This document shows, piece by piece, positions 60,087 to 64,000 of a stretch of DNA of 64,000 nt. Each line of letters opens with the position of its first letter. Position 1 is the first letter of the stretch. The notes beneath the pieces were generated by a model. That model worked only from the letters and a program-made list of their open reading frames with translations. It was not told the DNA's origin and did not search any database. Position numbers and translations under genes: made by a program. This stretch comes from Ulota crispa (Eukaryota > Streptophyta > Bryopsida > Orthotrichales > Orthotrichaceae): NCBI GenBank assembly GCA_963920765.1, contig OY987243.1, positions 3,596,001 to 3,660,000 of the forward strand, read 5' to 3'.

Positions 60087-60607
60087 GGGCATCATCAATC
60101 CAACACTGGGTATTTGGCGGGGCCTGGGACTGCAAAAACATTGCTATTTTTTGACTAGTATATAATTAGAAAATGAGATTACTATCATTGGAAGCGTATA
60201 CAAAAACTTGTCAAACAAGTAAAATGACATATGGAGTTGGAGATTGGACAAACAAACTAACGTCCATTGAAAAAATAGCTAAAGGACAAACAACATAGCA
60301 AACCATACCTAATAAAGAATAATTAGATAGTGGCACTCCAAATTCTGAAAATTTGGAGTGCCACTATCTAATTATTCTTTATTAGGTATGGTTTGCCGTG
60401 CTGTTTGTTTTTTAGCTATTTTTTCAATGGGCGTTAGTTTGTTTGTCCAATCTCCAATTCCATATGTCATTTTACTTGTTTGACAAGTTTTTGTATACGC
60501 TTCCAATGATAGTAATCTCATTTTCTAATTATATACTAGTCAAAAAATAGCAATGTTTTTGCAGTCCCAGGCCCCGCCAAATACCCAGTGTTGGATTGAT
60601 GATGCCC
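60087..60607. repeat. 521-bp near-perfect palindrome, PIF/Harbinger-like
   Basis: GGGCATCATCAATCCAACAC and its complement form the ends, flanked by TTA at 60084-60086 and 60608-60610. The two arms, each about 255 bp, are nearly identical inverted copies meeting near CTGAAAATTTGG at about 60350. The differences I see are few and mostly at 60265-60310 versus 60395-60435. If transcribed, it would form a long hairpin RNA. Non-coding; the frame at 60529-60789 only overlaps its edge. Confidence 0.8.
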
Positions 60608-60610
60608 TTA

Positions 60611-61480
60611 GATACTTTAGGCCTCGATTGTGTTATAAACTCACATGGGCGATTGCTCCCCTTCGGCACTAAATCCCACTTGCTTCTTGTCAAACGACTT
60701 TGCGTGCTTGCCTGCCTTCTCCTGCCCAACTTCAGCTTTCTTCTTGTCCCTTGTCCCTTGTTCTTCCTACCCATCGAGGCCCTCCCCATGCTCGCCGAGG
60801 ACCTTTGCCTAGTCTAGGTATGGAGCCCCATTCTGGAACGCTGGTTGGGTTTATCTTTGCCCTTGTCGCTCTGCCTTTGTCTTGGTTGCCATGGTGGAGG
60901 CAAGTTGAGCCGCAATTCTCCTTGGCGCTTCACTTTCATGTAAGTTTTTTCTTCTCTCTCATTCAATCATCTTTTTCTCTTCCTAAACTTCCTCTGTGTC
61001 ATTGTTCGATCTATAATTTTCTGTTATAATTGGGGATTCAGAGGGCTTGCTTTTCACAAAGAGCAGCAGTTGTTTCAAATTGAGAAATTGAAGAGTAAAG
61101 ACTATTATCTATATCTTTGTTATGAGTTGAAAATCATTGAAGCTAGCAGCAAAAAATGATCTACATGCAGTTTCCCATGACAATATCTTCAAGCCTCTTC
61201 TTGTGTTTCTAGGTTGGTAATGCATAGAAGTTTTATTTGATGAATTGCTTGCTTTGCTATGTATGTACAGATGATGTGTTCTTGTAAAATCATACTATTT
61301 TTTATTAAAGTCTTTCCAAAAATGCATGAGGAGATATGTTTTGTGTTTTGGGAATCAAAGTTTTTAGAATTTAGTCAATGTTAGGTGTTGGGTTTTAAAA
61401 ATATTGTAATCTTGAAAGTACTTTGAGCAATATCATTTTGTTTATTATTGTTTATTATTTCATGTTGTGTTTGTGTGATT
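60611..61480. other. no supported gene; possible leader of the next gene
   Basis: It begins with a GC-richer piece (60640-60930) holding plus frames 60596-60817 and 60700-61029 with Leu/Pro/Ser-rich sequence and no recognisable domain. It then becomes AT-rich to the TTTTTAG acceptor-like site just before 61485. It could be the first exon and intron of the gene that follows. Confidence 0.3.
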
Positions 61481-61501
61481 TTTAGGTTTGGGCAATATAT
61501 C

Positions 61502-64000
61502 ATGGCTCCAAAAACAAAGAGGGTTTGGAAACGTGATGAAAGTGCAAAGGCAACAAGAAAGGCTATGAGTGAGAAAGAGAACAAAAAGAATGCAGAGGCA
61601 AACGCTATAGCAAGGATAGAAGATGGCGTTGATTCCAAATTTGAGGAAGAGAAGGCGTTGATTCCTCCTCCCACGTTCATGGATAAAGAAGTTTCCACTT
61701 CTCCATTAGCGAAAGCTATGGAGGGTGGATTCCTTGATGACATTAAGATTTTTTGTTTCACATATTACAAGATCTTTGTGCCTATTTTGATAAACACTTC
61801 CAATTTATGTGTCTCATACATTGAGCGTGGTTTGGAAAGATATATTAATTCCATTACAAATGATGGAGTGGAGAACTCAAGAGCAGAAATTGTTATAGGA
61901 TATTTTCAATGTGATTTTTTATTTCTTTATGTTTCTCCCTTGTTTTTGGATTTGTTTAATGCAATTTAGGTTGTTTTATATGTTCATTTTCTATGTTTGG
62001 ATTCATTTATTTCACATATACTAGGAATGCAAATTGTTTTCATTTCATTTTTAAAACTTAATTTTTTGTTAAATTGGTTTATGTAAATGAAGATTGGGAG
62101 AATTATTGGTACCAAAGAGCAACCCACCTTCTTCACTTGCTCCAAGCTAATGATTACTATTATGCTAAGAAACTCTGGGAGAATGAGAGCTTATGGAAAG
62201 AAGAGTGGAAGGCAAAGCGGCTTGGAAAATGGCAACTTCTACATCCTCTTAGGACTAAGAAAATGCAAGATCAAATCAAAAAGCGAGCTTTAGAAGACAA
62301 CAATATTGAAGAAAAAGAACCTCCAACAATTACAAAAAAAAGCAAGACAAGCAAAGGCAAGCCAAAGCCTACATCAAAAGGCAAAGGCAAAGGCAAGGGT
62401 AAAAGCAAGGCATGGGTATGTTTCATTCAAAACACTTTGTTTTCAAAATTCTCTAGTTTTTCTCTTTCATTAGTAGATTTCAATGTCTAGCATTACATTC
62501 TAATAAATTTTGGTGGAGGTTGAACTCCAAGTGTGTCCTAGCTCATTTCAAAAAAATTGGTCATTTTGGAAGGAGGTCATTTGTTTTGAAATAACAACAA
62601 CAAACACTAAATTATCATAAATGGATTTTTTCCCAATTTTGTGAAAAAATGTTGTCATTCTTGCTTTAGAGATTTTGTGTGCCTCTTAACCCTTCAAGGA
62701 CCATAGGGCATAGTATATACGCTACCGTATAATTGGTATTTGCTACCAATAAGAAATTTAATTTAAGATCTCAAATACCTCACAAGAACCGCTTTGATCT
62801 ATTCTCCAACTTCTTTGTTGATCTCAAATGTAATATAGGTGTGAATCCATTCTAAATACAAGAAAAATACCTTGTACTGTATTGCTCGCAGCAATAGGCT
62901 TAAGTCATTTAGGGGTTAAAAAGCCAGAAAATTCTATTAATGAAGCTTGCAGTCCCCATTCAAAAGTACCTGGTGAAGTTCCAAAATGGAGAGACAAAGC
63001 AATTGATCGAATATGCAACATGTTTTGGAAGTGCTCCTCGAGTATGTAATTCCAAAGAACAAGTTTCTTATGTTTACTTGAACTGTGATTTTACATTTAA
63101 AGATGGTTCGATAGGGTATTGGAAAGATTCAACTAGTCGGAATTATATTGAGGGGATTTGTGTTGGAAGGGACGTACAAGAAGTTGTGTTTCTATTTAAC
63201 CCCTAAATGCCCAAGGCACCCAATTTGGGTGTTTACAAAACTTTGAAGATGAATAAAATCTTATCAAATTATTATTTTTGGTATTTTCTTCTGAACACAA
63301 GTTTGTTTTGAAGTCTCTTTTCAATATCAAAAATTTGATTTAAAAAATAAACATTGATGATTTTTCTACTCAAGATTTTGTACAAGGGTGTCCAAGATTT
63401 TGTACAAGGATGTCAACTGTCATCTTGAGTTTTTTAGTGTTGGAAGATCTTGAAAATGAGCTTCAAATACACTAGAGCTTGGAGAAAAATCTGCATTAGA
63501 TATCCATTTTAAGAAAATACAAGAGTAGATTTTGAAAGCTGTAAATTGACTAAAGTTAAACATGTAATGACCTTAAACATCATATTTTTTTGATGATCAA
63601 CTTTTTAAATTTGACATGTGAAATGAAGATTAGAAAACTCCAAGTCTCTTTTGCAGTTTTAACACCCTCATGTTCAAACATTATAATCTTTCAAACTATA
63701 AGATATATTGTTGTGTTTTCTTTTTCCATATAATATCTAACATGTCAAATTTAAATTTGTACGGTTACAGTTTTTAAAAAAATGATGAGATTTATGAAAA
63801 GGTTGGTTGATTGGTTTCTTTTCTGAAAATTCCAAGAAGTTCAGATAGGCCTTGGGCATTTAGGGGTTAAGGTAGAGACACTTACTGCACAGAAATGTTC
63901 ATAAAGTTCAAATTTGTGCTTGCAGGATCCAACTCATTTGGAGGCAGCCTTGTTGCTGATCGCAGCAGAGCTTTTCAAGGCTATGGAGGGGCTACAAACT
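61502..64000 (+). CDS. partial multi-exon gene of unknown function, disrupted by an insertion
   Basis: Protein-like pieces on one strand are separated by splice-like sites. From the ATG at 61502: MAPKTKRVWKRDESAKAT, then a Lys/Glu-rich stretch and FTYYKIFVPILINTSNL (to about 61890). At about 62090-62415: EDWENYWYQRATHLLHLLQA, then a basic tail of Lys/Gly/Ser repeats, with a donor-like TGG/GTATGT. After the acceptor TTGCAG at 62952: IQKYLVKFQNGETKQLIEYA and CDFTFKDGSIGYWKDSTS (to 63199). Last, after TTGCAG at 63925: DPTHLEAALLLIAAELFKAM, running off the window. I recognise no domain. The exon at about 62953-63199 is cut by a TTAA element that adds an immediate stop. Exon joins, apart from the last, are uncertain. 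It could be a transposon-borne gene. Confidence 0.4.
62686..62919. repeat. small TTAA element, family H copy 2
   Basis: TTAACCCTTCAAGGACCATA to AGTCATTTAGGGGTTAA, 234 bp, TTAA at both edges. The interior TTTGTTGATCTCAAATG and TTTGCTACCAATAAGAAA words are the inverted form of the copy at 50624-50863. It lies in the presumed intron upstream of the acceptor at 62951-62952. Confidence 0.75.
63196..63870. repeat. TTAA element, family B copy 2, inserted in an exon
   Basis: TTAACCCCTAAATGCCCAAG and the inverted CTTGGGCATTTAGGGGTTAA bound 675 bp with perfect TTAA at both edges and about 20-bp perfect terminal repeats. The interior matches 5958-6600 in inverted orientation. It is the best preserved TTAA element in the window and splits the last base-triplets of an exon from its splice donor. 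Confidence 0.85.

Overview
The window looks like a transposon-rich, intron-bearing nuclear segment of a plant-lineage (streptophyte) genome. I infer this from an AZG-type adenine/guanine permease that follows the plant AZG1 layout closely, from two genes with GT..AG introns, and from AT-rich intergenic DNA packed with nested miniature transposons. I cannot name the species. A piggyBac transposase relic and many TTAA-flanked elements are unusual for seed plants, so a non-seed plant or charophyte alga is plausible (inference).

Two genes look intact. The first is a 3-exon AZG-like purine permease (plus strand, 40641-42719, 581 aa). The second is a 13-exon polytopic membrane protein (minus strand, 58605-53519, 505 aa) resembling the nucleotide transporter (TLC/NTT)-like branch of MFS-type carriers. 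A third, partial gene of unknown function lies at 61502-64000 (plus) and has a TTAA element inserted at an exon edge. The remaining coding signal is decayed: a piggyBac transposase (21640-23478, minus), an accessory frame upstream of it (23500-25560, minus), a MULE-type transposase ending in a SWIM zinc motif (27010-31200, minus), and a protein with a ParB-like motif (33305-34606, plus).

Most of the rest is non-autonomous DNA transposons, often nested. The dominant class is flanked by TTAA, with ends reading about TTAACCCCTAAAGGACCA or TTAACCCCTAAATGCCC. I call its families A (about 930 bp), B (550-675 bp), C (about 910 bp), H (about 235 bp) and I (about 335 bp); these termini fit the piggyBac superfamily. 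Other classes are PIF/Harbinger-like MITEs with TTA/TAA duplications (G, N and a 521-bp near-perfect palindrome), AGGTAG-ended MITEs flanked by TA (J, D), palindromic families K, L, M and E, one hAT-like element with a perfect 8-bp duplication, and a 2.75-kb TG..CA element with a 5-bp duplication.

Layout: 0-4 kb sparse repeats; 4-20 kb dense nested MITEs; 20-26 kb piggyBac relic; 26-35 kb MULE and ParB-like relics; 35-39 kb nested MITEs; 39-43 kb AZG gene; 44-52 kb nested MITEs; 53-59 kb transporter; 59-60.6 kb four consecutive fold-back elements; 61-64 kb partial gene. No tRNA, rRNA, CRISPR or operon structure was seen.
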